Positions 12,467-20,687 of a stretch of 21,900 nucleotides of DNA are shown one piece after another (position 1 is the first letter of the stretch; each line of letters opens with the position of its first letter). The notes beneath the pieces are model-generated. The model searched no databases. It saw only the letters and a list, made by a program, of their open reading frames with translations, and was not told where the DNA came from. A program made the position numbers and the translations under genes. Source of the DNA: JBBKWJ01 sp037968895 (GTDB lineage: Bacteria; Actinomycetota; Acidimicrobiia; Acidimicrobiales; SZUA-35); the NCBI GenBank assembly GCA_037968895.1, contig JBBKWJ010000278.1:1-21900 (forward strand), written 5' to 3'.

Positions 12467-15032
12467 GCAGAGCAAACAGACAAGCGGGCTTGGCGGATTT
12501 GTCGGTACGAGCGTGAAGCGTGTTGAAGACCGAAGACTGCTTACTGGTACGGGGCAATTCGTCGCCGATGTGTTACCGAAGGACTGTCTCCACGCCGCCT
12601 TCCTTCGCAGCCCATACCCTCACGCGAATATCGTGCGCATCGATACGGCAGCGGCAAGGGCCCACAAGGGTGTCGTCACGGTGGTGACTGGCGCCGAGCT
12701 CGAACAGATCACCAATCCGTTTCTGCCGTTTTCAATGCTGCCAGACCTTTACACGCCGCTGTATTACGGGTTGTCGTCGGAGCGGGTGCGAATGGTCGGT
12801 GACCCGGTTGCCATCGTTGTCGCCGTGTCTCGAGCGGTGGCGGAAGACGCGCTCGAACTGATCGAAGTCGACTACGAGGCCCTGCCCCCGGTCGCGTCGA
12901 TTGAACAGGCACTTCGTCCGACGTCCGAGCCAATCTGGCCGAAGGCAAAAGGCAATCTCCTTTACGATCACACAGATTCGTTCGGAGAAGTCGCCGACGT
13001 TTTTGCAAAGGCCGACCACGTTTTTACCGAGACGTTCACCTGCCCCCGTCAGTCGAATCAGCCAATGGAGACAAGGGGGACACTGGTAGAAGTTGATCCG
13101 GTGACCGGCGAGGTAACTGTCCGCTCGGCCACCCAGTCACCCCACATGCTGCGCTGGATGATGGCGGCCTTTACCGAGCGGCAAGGCCCAATCAAGTCGC
13201 TCCGCCGGTTCCTCGGAGACTCCGAGCGGCGTTCCGGATTCGCCGCCGGAGCCAAAGCCTTTGTTGGCGAGAAGGGCGATGCGCTCAAGGACGGCGACAA
13301 CGCCGGCATGATCCATCAGATCAAGACCGATCCGGCAATGCTCCGGCACCTGGGGCGGACCCTGATGGGCGTCACCGGTAAAGACCGGTACGTCACTGTG
13401 GTCGCTGACGACATCGGCGGCGGCTTTGGTGCGAAGGGTTCGGTAGCCCGAGAAGACATCGTGGTCGGGGCGGTGGCTATGGCCATTGGGCGATCGGTCA
13501 CGTGGATCGAAGATCGGGTTGAAAACCTGACCGATGGTGGCCAGGCTCGTGAAGAAGAGATGACCCTCTCTATCGCAGCCGACGCCGATGGCACGGTTCG
13601 AGGACTGAAGGTCGACCTCACCATTGATCAAGGCGCCTATCCAGGTGTGCCCATAGGTGCCGCAATGATCTCTCGGATGATGCAAGTGATGCAGCCTGGC
13701 TCGTATCGCTTCGAGGCCTTCGAGCAACGGAGCCGGATCGTTGCGACGAACAAGGGCAAGTACGTGCCATACCGCGGCCCCTGGGCCAACGAGACGTGGG
13801 CCCGTGAGCGGATGATGAATATTGTCGCTCGTCGCCTCGGCATCAGCCAGACCGAGATCCGCCGCAAGAACATGTACGGCGACGAGCACTATCCGGCGGC
13901 CATGCTTACCGGGCCGACACTCGATGTCACGATGTCGGTAAGAAAAACGCTCGACCGGGCGATTGAGTTGGCTGACATTGAGGGTTTTGAGGCAGCTCGG
14001 GCAACGGCCGCCGCGAATGGACGTCATCTCGGCATCGGGTTCGCCAGCTACCACGAGGCTGCGCCTGGGCCCCCCAATTACTGGGACTGCATTAACCCGG
14101 GTACCAGTGCGCTGCTTGATCAGCCGGCACGGGCGACGATCGGGGCTGACGGCAAGGTCAAGATCTGGACTTCGCAGATGCCGCACGGCCAGAGTCACCA
14201 GACGACATACGCCCAGATCGCAGCCGACCAGCTTGGCGTCGGGATTGACGATATTGAACTCATCTACGGCAACACGGCGAAGACACCGTTCGAGTTGGCC
14301 GGAACCGGTGGCAGCAGAGGGGGGCCTGTCGGTGGCGGTGCGGTTCGAAAGGCAGGGCGATCGCTCCGCAAAGAGCTGATCGATTTCTCTGCGAACCTGC
14401 TCGAAGCAAACCCTGACGACATCACCATTGCCGATGGCGTCATCCACGTTGCCGGAGTTCCGGCGAAGGGACTGACGTTCGCTGAGGTTGCAGCCAAGGC
14501 TGTACAGCACGACCCGTCCCGCGGCGATCTCGCGTTCGACGTCAACGAGACATACTTGTCAGCCGGCGACGGCGGTTGGTCTGTCGCAACTCATGTGTGC
14601 TGGGTCGAGGTCGATCTCGAGACCGGTTTCGTTTCGATTCCGCGTTATCTCGTCGTCGAAGACTGTGGGCCGATCATCAACCCCGCCATTGTTGATGGAC
14701 AAGTGCGCGGTGGCGTTGCCCAAGGAATCGGTGCGGTTCTGTACGAGAAGTCGGCGTACGACGAGGACGCCAATCTTCAGGCCACCACATACATGGACTA
14801 TCTGATTCCAACGGCAACAGAGATCCCCGTCATTGAGGTCGAACACATCGAGACGCTCTCGCCGGGAGAGAATGATTTCCGCGGGGTTGGCGAGGGAGGC
14901 ATGTTGGGAGCGCCTGCGGCGCTGACGAACGCTATAGACGATGCGCTGGCATCGCGTGGCGTTTTCATCACCGAGCAGTACTTGCCGCCATACCGCATTC
15001 TCGAGCTGGCCGGTGTAATCGACCCCGACTAG
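12459..15032 (+). CDS. Molybdenum hydroxylase large (Mo-pterin, CoxL-like) subunit, non-CODH type, with insert
   Basis: This 857-residue catalytic subunit binds the molybdenum-cytosine-dinucleotide cofactor and hydroxylates its substrate. Visible landmarks are GTSVKRVEDRRLLTG at the N-terminus, TQSPHMLRWM (225-234), IGGGFGAKG, the active-site loop VPYRGPWANETW (436-447), GTGGSRGGPVGGG, and GVGEGG with the catalytic Glu812. CO dehydrogenase form I has a Cys in this loop (AYRCSFR) and form II usually has AYRGAGR; neither occurs here, so the substrate is probably not CO but an aldehyde, acyl compound or N-heterocycle. Compared with relatives there are about 60-65 additional residues between TQSPHMLRWMMAAF and the VTVVADDIGGGFG strand. 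I chose the ATG at 12459 because GGAGG lies six bases upstream and the family N-terminus begins soon after it. Its stop shares CTAG with the convergent lipoprotein gene. Confidence 0.93.
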   Translation: MVEQSKQTSGLGGFVGTSVKRVEDRRLLTGTGQFVADVLPKDCLHAAFLRSPYPHANIVRIDTAAARAHKGVVTVVTGAELEQITNPFLPFSMLPDLYTPLYYGLSSERVRMVGDPVAIVVAVSRAVAEDALELIEVDYEALPPVASIEQALRPTSEPIWPKAKGNLLYDHTDSFGEVADVFAKADHVFTETFTCPRQSNQPMETRGTLVEVDPVTGEVTVRSATQSPHMLRWMMAAFTERQGPIKSLRRFLGDSERRSGFAAGAKAFVGEKGDALKDGDNAGMIHQIKTDPAMLRHLGRTLMGVTGKDRYVTVVADDIGGGFGAKGSVAREDIVVGAVAMAIGRSVTWIEDRVENLTDGGQAREEEMTLSIAADADGTVRGLKVDLTIDQGAYPGVPIGAAMISRMMQVMQPGSYRFEAFEQRSRIVATNKGKYVPYRGPWANETWARERMMNIVARRLGISQTEIRRKNMYGDEHYPAAMLTGPTLDVTMSVRKTLDRAIELADIEGFEAARATAAANGRHLGIGFASYHEAAPGPPNYWDCINPGTSALLDQPARATIGADGKVKIWTSQMPHGQSHQTTYAQIAADQLGVGIDDIELIYGNTAKTPFELAGTGGSRGGPVGGGAVRKAGRSLRKELIDFSANLLEANPDDITIADGVIHVAGVPAKGLTFAEVAAKAVQHDPSRGDLAFDVNETYLSAGDGGWSVATHVCWVEVDLETGFVSIPRYLVVEDCGPIINPAIVDGQVRGGVAQGIGAVLYEKSAYDEDANLQATTYMDYLIPTATEIPVIEVEHIETLSPGENDFRGVGEGGMLGAPAALTNAIDDALASRGVFITEQYLPPYRILELAGVIDPD
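15029..15032. other. Shared stop codons on both strands (CTAG)
   Basis: The palindromic CTAG at 15029-15032 supplies the TAG of the molybdenum hydroxylase large subunit on the plus strand and the TAG of the lipoprotein on the minus strand. The two convergent genes therefore overlap by four bases with no room for a conventional terminator between them. Confidence 0.9.
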
Positions 15033-15679
15033 TTGAACCAACCGGGCACTGCAGCGGCACACGCATCGGCAAGGAGCGGCGCGAGCGCCGCGTTGTCGGT
15101 GCCGACCTCGGCCCGGCACCAAAGAAACTTGTCTGTGGTGTCGTCCCATCTCGTGACCGTGATTTTGAGGCGGTCGGAATCGGCTGGCTGAAAGATCTCC
15201 GAGCGGCCGTCGCCGCCTTCGAGATCGTGAGTTTCGACGACCGTTCCCTCAGATTTAGTTGATGCAAAAATGCCAGAGTCAGGGTTGTCCATAAGTGCTC
15301 CCCAGTCCTGGGGGGAGCAGAATCCCTGACAGCCTGCCTCGATCCCAATCTGCGGTGCACCGACGACGTCGGCGGCGAAAAACGGAGCGGCGGCGATTCT
15401 GTCTGACCGCTGAGCCCAACCAGCCGGTATCGCGGCAGCAATCACATACTCAGGCTCGTCGTTGTCGACTATTGCTTGTGGTTCAAACACGATGTCGTTG
15501 CCAAGCGGAACGGCCAGATTCAAGACCGCAATTGTCGCCGTCGCAATTCCGAACCCGGGCTCGGTATCGGTAACTGGGCTGTCAACGCTCGCCAATACAT
15601 CGGGTGGCAAACCGCCCGAGCAAGCGCTCGCAAGGAGCGCGACAACAGCGAGAGCGGCCGAAAGCCCAGAGCGGTTCAT
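15029..15679 (-). CDS. Unknown small lipoprotein
   Basis: The 216-residue protein begins with a lipoprotein signal peptide: Met-Asn-Arg, a hydrophobic stretch and the lipobox LLASACSG, so the mature protein should start at a lipidated Cys and be anchored outside the membrane. The remainder has four further cysteines (GCQGFC, LWCRAE and DACAAA) that may pair as disulfides. I do not recognise the domain. A TTG at 15688 could add three residues (MGC); the ATG at 15679 gives a normal signal peptide. The gene lies downstream of lon on the same strand but is separated by 101 bases holding two palindromic repeats, so it probably has its own promoter. It converges with the molybdenum hydroxylase large subunit gene. 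Confidence 0.78.
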   Translation of the reverse strand: MNRSGLSAALAVVALLASACSGGLPPDVLASVDSPVTDTEPGFGIATATIAVLNLAVPLGNDIVFEPQAIVDNDEPEYVIAAAIPAGWAQRSDRIAAAPFFAADVVGAPQIGIEAGCQGFCSPQDWGALMDNPDSGIFASTKSEGTVVETHDLEGGDGRSEIFQPADSDRLKITVTRWDDTTDKFLWCRAEVGTDNAALAPLLADACAAAVPGWFN

Positions 15680-15721
15680 GCATCCCAATCGGCACTGATC
15701 CCCACAAAATGAGCCAGCGTT

Positions 15722-15776
15722 GAAAAGCAGCCGCTTTTGAGCCCGAAAATGGGTGCGAAAAGCGGCCGCTTTTGAG
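15722..15776. repeat. Two 20-base palindromic direct repeats just past the stop of lon
   Basis: GAAAAGCAGCCGCTTTTGAG (15722-15741) and GAAAAGCGGCCGCTTTTGAG (15757-15776) differ at one base and are spaced 35 bases apart. The second contains the perfect 16-base palindrome AAAAGCGGCCGCTTTT (15758-15773). The pair begins five bases after the stop of lon, reading along lon. Each could fold as an A-tract/hairpin/U-tract terminator working in both directions, or serve as paired protein-binding sites for the lipoprotein promoter. The RNA stem is short once a loop is allowed, so terminator function is not certain. Confidence 0.65.
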
Positions 15777-15780
15777 TGGG

Positions 15781-18054
15781 TTAGGTCAGGGCGAGGGCGA
15801 GGACGTCGCTGATGGTGTCGACGAGGTGGATTGTGATCTCGTCGAGCACGTCATCGGGGATGTCGTCGATATCCGGCCCGTTGGCCTTCGGCAACAACAC
15901 TTCCTTGACTCCGGCTCTGTGGGCGGCGAGAACCTTCTGCTTGACGCCGCCGATTGGGAGCACCTTGCCGTGAAGGGTGACCTCGCCGGTCATCGCAATG
16001 GATGGCCGGACCAACGTGTCGTCGAGCAGACTCGTGAGTGCGGTGCATAGGGCGATGCCAGCGGATGGCCCATCTTTCGGCACCGCTCCAGCAGGGAAGT
16101 GAATGTGTAGGCGTTGGCCCTCGGGCACGACACGACCAGTGGTGGCGACAACCGACTGCGCAATGGTTGCCGACTCCTTCATCACGTCACCGAGTTGGCC
16201 GGTGATGATGGGTTCGCCAGTACCTGGTACCAGCGCAGCTTCGACGAGTAGCACGTCGCCGCCCGCTCCTGTGACGGCAAGGCCAGTGACAATTCCGGGT
16301 CGAGTGATGCGGCCAGCAACGTCGTCTCGCGGCGCTGCACGACCGAGCAGATCGTTCAGCTGATCGGGCTCAATCGTGAGCGGGCCATCGCCGACCGCGA
16401 TCTTCGTTGCCGACTTCCGTAGTGTCTTGTCGATTAAACGCTCAAGGCGTCGAACCCCAGCCTCCCTGGTGTAATCGCCAACGATGGCGGCAAGCGTTTC
16501 GTCGGTGATGGTGACCTCGTCTGGAGTGAGACCATTCTGGATAACAAGCTTGGGTACGAGGTGGGTCCGAGCGATCTCAGCCTTCTCGCGCTCGGTGTAG
16601 CCCTCGACCGGGATGACTTCGAGCCGGTCGAGCAGCGGCCCGGGGATCGTCTCGAGTGTGTTCGCCGTCGCAATAAAGATGACGTCGGATAGGTCGAGTT
16701 CGAACTCTAGGTAGTGGTCGCGGAACGAATTGTTCTGAGCCGGATCGAGCACCTCAAGAAGTGCGGATGACGGGTCGCCCTGCCATCCCGAACCGACCTT
16801 GTCGATCTCGTCAAGCAGGATCACGGGGTTCATCGCTCCGGCTTCCTGGATGGCCCGAACGATCCGACCAGGACGAGCGCCGACATAAGTGCGGCGGTGG
16901 CCACGGATCTCTGCTTCATCGCGAATGCCGCCGAGAGCGACTCGGACAAATTTGCGATTGAGTGCAGCCGCGATTGATTCGCCGAGCGATGTCTTGCCAA
17001 CGCCAGGAGGGCCAACCAAGGAGAGAATGACTCCGTTCCTGGCGCCGGCAACGACGTCGCGTTCCGCACGTAGCTTGCGGACTGCGAGGTATTCGACAAG
17101 CCGATCCTTCACGTCGTCGAGACCGGTGTGGTCTGCGTCGAGAAGCGCTCGAGCGTTATCGAGATCGAAATTGTCTGCTGATCGCTCGTTCCAAGGGATG
17201 TGGAGCACAGTGTCGAGCCAAGTCCGAAGCCAACTCGCTTCTGCTGACTCTTCACTCGTGCGCTCAAGCCGGTCAATCTCGGGCTCAATGGCCTCACGAA
17301 CCTTGTCGGAGATCTCGAGTTCAGCGAGCTTGGCCCGATACTCGTCGATGACGTTGGTCGTGTCCTCGCCAAGTTCTTTCTGGATCGACGCGAGCTGACG
17401 GCGCAGAATTGCCTTGCGCTGGGCGTCGTCAAGCTCGTCAGACACGCTGGCGTTTACTTCCTCTCTGATGAGAGCATCGGCCAACGCTTCTTTCAACCAA
17501 CGTGTCGCCAGTGTGAGCCTGGCCGCGACATCAATTGTTTCGAGCAGCTCGAGTCGTTGCGCCGAGGACAACTGGGGCCAGTACGCGATTGAATCAGCCA
17601 GAGCGCTCGGCGAGTCGATGACCTGGAGCCCAGCAACAAGCCGCTGTGCTCCGACTTTGGTCAGCAGGTTGGTGGCCGTCGCACGGTATGTCGTGGCCAG
17701 CGCCTCGATCTCGGGCGTTGTTTCGGTCTCCCCAACTACATCGGCCGCAATGAGGAGCACGCCGTCTTTGTCGATTGTCCCAGATCCGAGCCGGGCTCGC
17801 TGTAAAGCCTTGATAGTGAGGATCGGCGTGCCATCGGGGTGGATGCCGCGATCTTCCACCGAGGCCACAACCCCAACCTTGGCTGACGCGGGAGCGAGCA
17901 GCACTCGGTTTGTGCCGCCGTGATCGGGGTCTGATGCTCGTCCTGCGAGCTTGGCTTCGTCGGAGTTGAGCGAGATGGTGACGACCATCTCGGGAAGGAC
18001 GACACCCTCGGGGAGAGGGATAAGGGGGAGCGATTCAGTCGCAGTGGTGGTCAC
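15781..18054 (-). CDS. lon: ATP-dependent Lon protease
   Basis: Lon is a cytoplasmic hexameric AAA+ serine protease that degrades damaged and regulatory proteins. The protein (757 residues from a GTG start) has the N-terminal LON substrate-binding domain (about 1-190), a coiled-coil-rich middle, the AAA+ module with Walker A GPPGVGKTS (Lys354) and Walker B VILLDEID (Asp415/Glu416), a sensor region, and the protease domain. The latter carries the nucleophile Ser664 in KDGPSAG and Lys707 in GGVKQKVLAAHRAG; this spacing equals that of Ser679/Lys722 in E. coli Lon. It is slightly shorter than the E. coli enzyme but complete. The start is GTG at 18054, since no better codon precedes it in frame. 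It is divergent from the small RHH-like gene at 18153, and candidate promoters of both overlap one inverted repeat. Confidence 0.97.
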   Translation of the reverse strand: MTTTATESLPLIPLPEGVVLPEMVVTISLNSDEAKLAGRASDPDHGGTNRVLLAPASAKVGVVASVEDRGIHPDGTPILTIKALQRARLGSGTIDKDGVLLIAADVVGETETTPEIEALATTYRATATNLLTKVGAQRLVAGLQVIDSPSALADSIAYWPQLSSAQRLELLETIDVAARLTLATRWLKEALADALIREEVNASVSDELDDAQRKAILRRQLASIQKELGEDTTNVIDEYRAKLAELEISDKVREAIEPEIDRLERTSEESAEASWLRTWLDTVLHIPWNERSADNFDLDNARALLDADHTGLDDVKDRLVEYLAVRKLRAERDVVAGARNGVILSLVGPPGVGKTSLGESIAAALNRKFVRVALGGIRDEAEIRGHRRTYVGARPGRIVRAIQEAGAMNPVILLDEIDKVGSGWQGDPSSALLEVLDPAQNNSFRDHYLEFELDLSDVIFIATANTLETIPGPLLDRLEVIPVEGYTEREKAEIARTHLVPKLVIQNGLTPDEVTITDETLAAIVGDYTREAGVRRLERLIDKTLRKSATKIAVGDGPLTIEPDQLNDLLGRAAPRDDVAGRITRPGIVTGLAVTGAGGDVLLVEAALVPGTGEPIITGQLGDVMKESATIAQSVVATTGRVVPEGQRLHIHFPAGAVPKDGPSAGIALCTALTSLLDDTLVRPSIAMTGEVTLHGKVLPIGGVKQKVLAAHRAGVKEVLLPKANGPDIDDIPDDVLDEITIHLVDTISDVLALALT

Positions 18055-18082
18055 TTGATACCTGCTTCGAGTCTTTCAAGGG

Positions 18083-18118
18083 TTGACATGATTACATAAT
18101 TACACGTAATCTCATCAA
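18083..18118. promoter_or_regulatory. Overlapping divergent promoters with an inverted repeat between lon and the RHH-like gene
   Basis: On the plus strand TTGACA (18083-18088) and TAATCT (18107-18112) are 18 bases apart and face the gene at 18153. On the minus strand TTGATG (18118-18113) and TGTAAT (18096-18091) are 16 bases apart and face lon. The inverted repeat GATTAC-N10-GTAATC (18090-18111) lies across both. The region is clearly AT-richer than its surroundings. The layout suggests one regulator could control both genes; boxes were matched by eye. Confidence 0.5.
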
Positions 18119-18152
18119 CGCAAGCTCACCCCTTTCTATTCCCGGAGTCCCC

Positions 18153-18671
18153 ATGGCAACGCCACCCCCTTGTGATCTCAGCAACTGCGCCGCCTGGTTT
18201 GCGGGCCGGTTACCAGACGACTGGTTCGTCGAACCGGTGACGGTGAGGGTCGATAAAGACGAAATTCTGGTGGTCGGTCGACTGGCTGAACCGGCAAATG
18301 TCGTCGCTGGCCAAGAACATGAGGCTGCGCTCGCTCGGGTTAGCGGATTTCGAGAAGACACGAGATTGCACCGCATGCGAGTAGCCGAGGGGGCTCAACA
18401 GACGTGGCAACGCGCAGTGAGTTGGGTTGCCCTGTGCGGCGATGTCGAGGCACGATTCACCACTCAAAGCGTTCCGGTCATGACGCGGCTCCGATTTGAT
18501 GAGCGCCAGATTCTCGACACGCTGATCGATAGTGGGGTGGCCCGCAGCCGCTCAGAGGCGATGGCGTGGTGCGTGCAACAGGTTGGGCTGAACCAGGGCG
18601 AGTGGATCGATCGGTTGAGGACCGCAATGACCGAGGTCGAACGAATCCGCAGCGAGGGCCCTGAGGCGTAG
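18153..18671 (+). CDS. Unknown protein with putative C-terminal ribbon-helix-helix segment
   Basis: I do not recognise the 172-residue protein as a named family. Residues of about 24-105 look like a mixed alpha/beta domain. Residues of about 109-146 (TRLRFDERQILDTLIDSG followed by VARSRSEAMAWCVQQ) have the strand-helix-turn-helix pattern and the S-R-S-E-A turn of ribbon-helix-helix (Arc/MetJ-type) DNA-binding or antitoxin-like segments. GGAG lies five bases before the ATG, and a good candidate promoter precedes it. It is divergent from lon and could bind the shared inverted repeat, but the RHH-like segment is C-terminal rather than N-terminal and DNA binding is unproven. It converges with the NadD-like gene, three bases apart. 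Confidence 0.75.
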   Translation: MATPPPCDLSNCAAWFAGRLPDDWFVEPVTVRVDKDEILVVGRLAEPANVVAGQEHEAALARVSGFREDTRLHRMRVAEGAQQTWQRAVSWVALCGDVEARFTTQSVPVMTRLRFDERQILDTLIDSGVARSRSEAMAWCVQQVGLNQGEWIDRLRTAMTEVERIRSEGPEA

Positions 18672-18674
18672 GAG

Positions 18675-19235
18675 CTAGCGAGCCTCGCCGTTGTAACGGT
18701 CTAGGTCGATCCAGGCGCCTGTTCGTTCGGCGAACTCCCGTGCCTCTGGCAGCATCTGCCAGGCTTCGCCTGAGCGAGCGGCGGTCGATGAAATATCGCC
18801 AGTAACCGACGCTGGAAGATCGAGTCTCGCGTGTTCTGGCACCTCGAATGGGTGGCGCTCAGCAATTGCGAGTTGGGGAAGCCGCTTTAGCATTTCGTCT
18901 CGCTCGCGGGTGCCCCCGTACCACCGTGGCTCGTTGATCTGTTGCCATTTGTCGGCACCCATGATGAGCACATCGAAGCCGGCCGCAAGTTCGACGAGTA
19001 ACTGGACGTCGGTGACCTGGAACGCGAGGAACGACGAGCGAGCAACCGTTTGTTCGACGACGCTCATTCGATCGGCAAACCGGGGATGCTCAACGTGCTC
19101 TTTGCCAAGCGTTGTCGAACTGAGCGACCACACCACGACGTCGAGTTCAAACTGACACGCCGCCGCTTCGGAGATCGCCAGATGCGCCACCGTCGGTGGG
19201 TTGAATGATCCTGGGTATATGCCGCGCCGACTCAT
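18675..19235 (-). CDS. NadD-like nucleotidyltransferase (cytidylyltransferase-like fold)
   Basis: The 186-residue protein has the nucleotidyltransferase alpha/beta phosphodiesterase fold: the N-terminal signature GSFNPPTVAHLA (9-20), a variant of the GGxFxPxHxGH motif with Thr-Val-Ala-His, the internal MGADKW element (92-97), and the C-terminal ISSTAARSG (148-156) that corresponds to the ISSTxxR motif. Such enzymes transfer AMP to nicotinate mononucleotide (NadD) or act on related substrates. The variant signature and its position outside the usual obg/proA/nadD neighbourhood make a paralogue with another substrate possible. It is nine bases downstream of the M1 peptidase gene on the same strand and is the last gene of that likely operon. 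Confidence 0.82.
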   Translation of the reverse strand: MSRRGIYPGSFNPPTVAHLAISEAAACQFELDVVVWSLSSTTLGKEHVEHPRFADRMSVVEQTVARSSFLAFQVTDVQLLVELAAGFDVLIMGADKWQQINEPRWYGGTRERDEMLKRLPQLAIAERHPFEVPEHARLDLPASVTGDISSTAARSGEAWQMLPEAREFAERTGAWIDLDRYNGEAR

Positions 19236-19244
19236 CGAGGCAGG

Positions 19245-20687
19245 CTACAGCGGGGGAAGCGAAGGGACCGCTTCGGACTCGACCCACTCAGTTACCAGCG
19301 TCGCCGCGTCGCCACCGTGCAGCTCGTTGACAAGCGCAATGAAGTCTTCCGTCGAAGCGGAGCCGCCCCCGTAGCGTCGGAGCCACTCTTGGACGAAGGC
19401 TTCAAACGACTCTTGCCCGATGGTGCGGCGCAAGGCCTCCAGGGTTAGGCCTCCTCTGATATAGACCGAAGTGCCGAAGAGTTCTTGGGTGTTGGTCGGC
19501 CGTAGAGGGCCGAGAAAGTTGGCCGGGACCTCAGCGATCAGTCGATCGAAGGCAGCGTAGTCACCGTTGGCACTCCACCACGTATCGACCCAGGTCGCAA
19601 AACCCTCGTTGAGCCAAATGTCGTCCCACTCCGCGGGGGAGAGATAGTTGCCGAACCATTGGTGCGCGATCTCATGAACGTGGATTTGCCTTGAGCGGTA
19701 CGTGTCGAGATCGAACAGGCTAAGCGTCTGATTTTCGAGAGCAAATCCGAGGTACTCGGGAACGACGACGACGCCGTAGCTGTCGAACGGATACGGACCG
19801 AAGAGCGCCTCAAGGTCGAGCACCATCTGATCAAGATCCTGCGGACGGTCGGGGACCAGTACATGCGTCGTCGTCTTGATGGGTACGCCGGAAGCTCCGA
19901 CAGTCTCGGTGACCTCGAACTCACCGATCACCAGCGACATGAGGTAAGGCGCCAGGGGATCGGATGGCGCGAAGTGGAAAGTGGTGCCATCAAAGGGGAG
20001 GAGGGGACCGGGGCCCACCGCGGTTTGCCCTTCATCGACGGTGACGGCCATGGTGAACGTTGCCTTGTCCGACGGGTGGTCGTTGGCGGGAAACCATGTC
20101 GCTGCCCCCGTCGGCTCAGAAACGACGAATGAGCCCCAAGGCTTTGACTGCCAACCAACGAGACTGAAGCCAATGCCAGCATCGAGGGGCTCCGGGACAC
20201 CTGCGTAGACGATGGTCACCGTCGATTCGGCTGAACCGTCGCTAGCAATGTTTATTTCGATGTCGGTCTGGTTGAAAGGAACGTCGGCACCATTGAGGTC
20301 GACCGACGTCACGGTTGGGCCGACAAAGTCGAATGAGATCTCGTCGAGTGCCGGGTCAATGATGGTGACATCGATGGTGGCCACGGCCTGGAAGCCGCCG
20401 TCTGTGGCATCGATGACGAGGTCGTAGTGCCGTACGTCGAGGCCGGCTGCACCGGCATCGGGAAAGAGCGGATCGCCGACGCCGTGCGCCTCGCTGCTTG
20501 GTGCGCCTCCGGTCGGATCGACAGTGCTGGTCTCGGTGACGGCAGAGGACACGACGCTCTCGGTCGCCGCTGTGGTGGCCGATTGGTCAGCAACTGTGCT
20601 GTCAACTGTCGCCTCGCGGTCAGAAGAACAAGCTGCTGCGCCAAGCACAACTGCGAACAGCGCGGCTTGCCACTGCCTCGTGGTCAC
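19245..20687 (-). CDS. M1-family zinc metallopeptidase, lipoprotein
   Basis: This 480-residue protein starts with a lipoprotein signal peptide (lipobox LGAAAC, Cys20), followed by a Ser/Thr/Val/Ala-rich linker to about residue 65. The M1 N-terminal beta domain and the thermolysin-like catalytic domain come next. The zinc site is complete: HEIAH (338-342) with the third ligand Glu361 in LNEGFATW. The exopeptidase GAMEN motif is present as GFALENQ (314-320), and a catalytic-type Tyr occurs in VYIRGGLTLEALRR. It lacks the large C-terminal domain of aminopeptidase N, as do many short bacterial M1 enzymes. It should trim peptides outside the cell membrane. The GTG start overlaps the stop of the MFS gene in GTGA, indicating coupling; a peptide or amino acid uptake link is possible but inferred. 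Confidence 0.93.
   Translation of the reverse strand: MTTRQWQAALFAVVLGAAACSSDREATVDSTVADQSATTAATESVVSSAVTETSTVDPTGGAPSSEAHGVGDPLFPDAGAAGLDVRHYDLVIDATDGGFQAVATIDVTIIDPALDEISFDFVGPTVTSVDLNGADVPFNQTDIEINIASDGSAESTVTIVYAGVPEPLDAGIGFSLVGWQSKPWGSFVVSEPTGAATWFPANDHPSDKATFTMAVTVDEGQTAVGPGPLLPFDGTTFHFAPSDPLAPYLMSLVIGEFEVTETVGASGVPIKTTTHVLVPDRPQDLDQMVLDLEALFGPYPFDSYGVVVVPEYLGFALENQTLSLFDLDTYRSRQIHVHEIAHQWFGNYLSPAEWDDIWLNEGFATWVDTWWSANGDYAAFDRLIAEVPANFLGPLRPTNTQELFGTSVYIRGGLTLEALRRTIGQESFEAFVQEWLRRYGGGSASTEDFIALVNELHGGDAATLVTEWVESEAVPSLPPL

Noticed and set aside
13137..14510. A 457-codon open frame on the minus strand inside the Mo-hydroxylase large subunit gene.
   Set aside because: It is antisense to a well-supported conserved gene, shows no recognisable domain, and long antisense frames are expected in GC-rich coding sequence.
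11043..15032. Aerobic CO dehydrogenase (form I) identification.
   Set aside because: The AYRCSFR cysteine loop is absent; the loop reads YRGPWANETW, so CO oxidation is not supported.
18064..18079. Possible HspR (HAIR) site CTTCGAGTCTTTCAAG before lon.
   Set aside because: Arms are imperfect and the spacing does not match CTTGAGT-N7-ACTCAAG.
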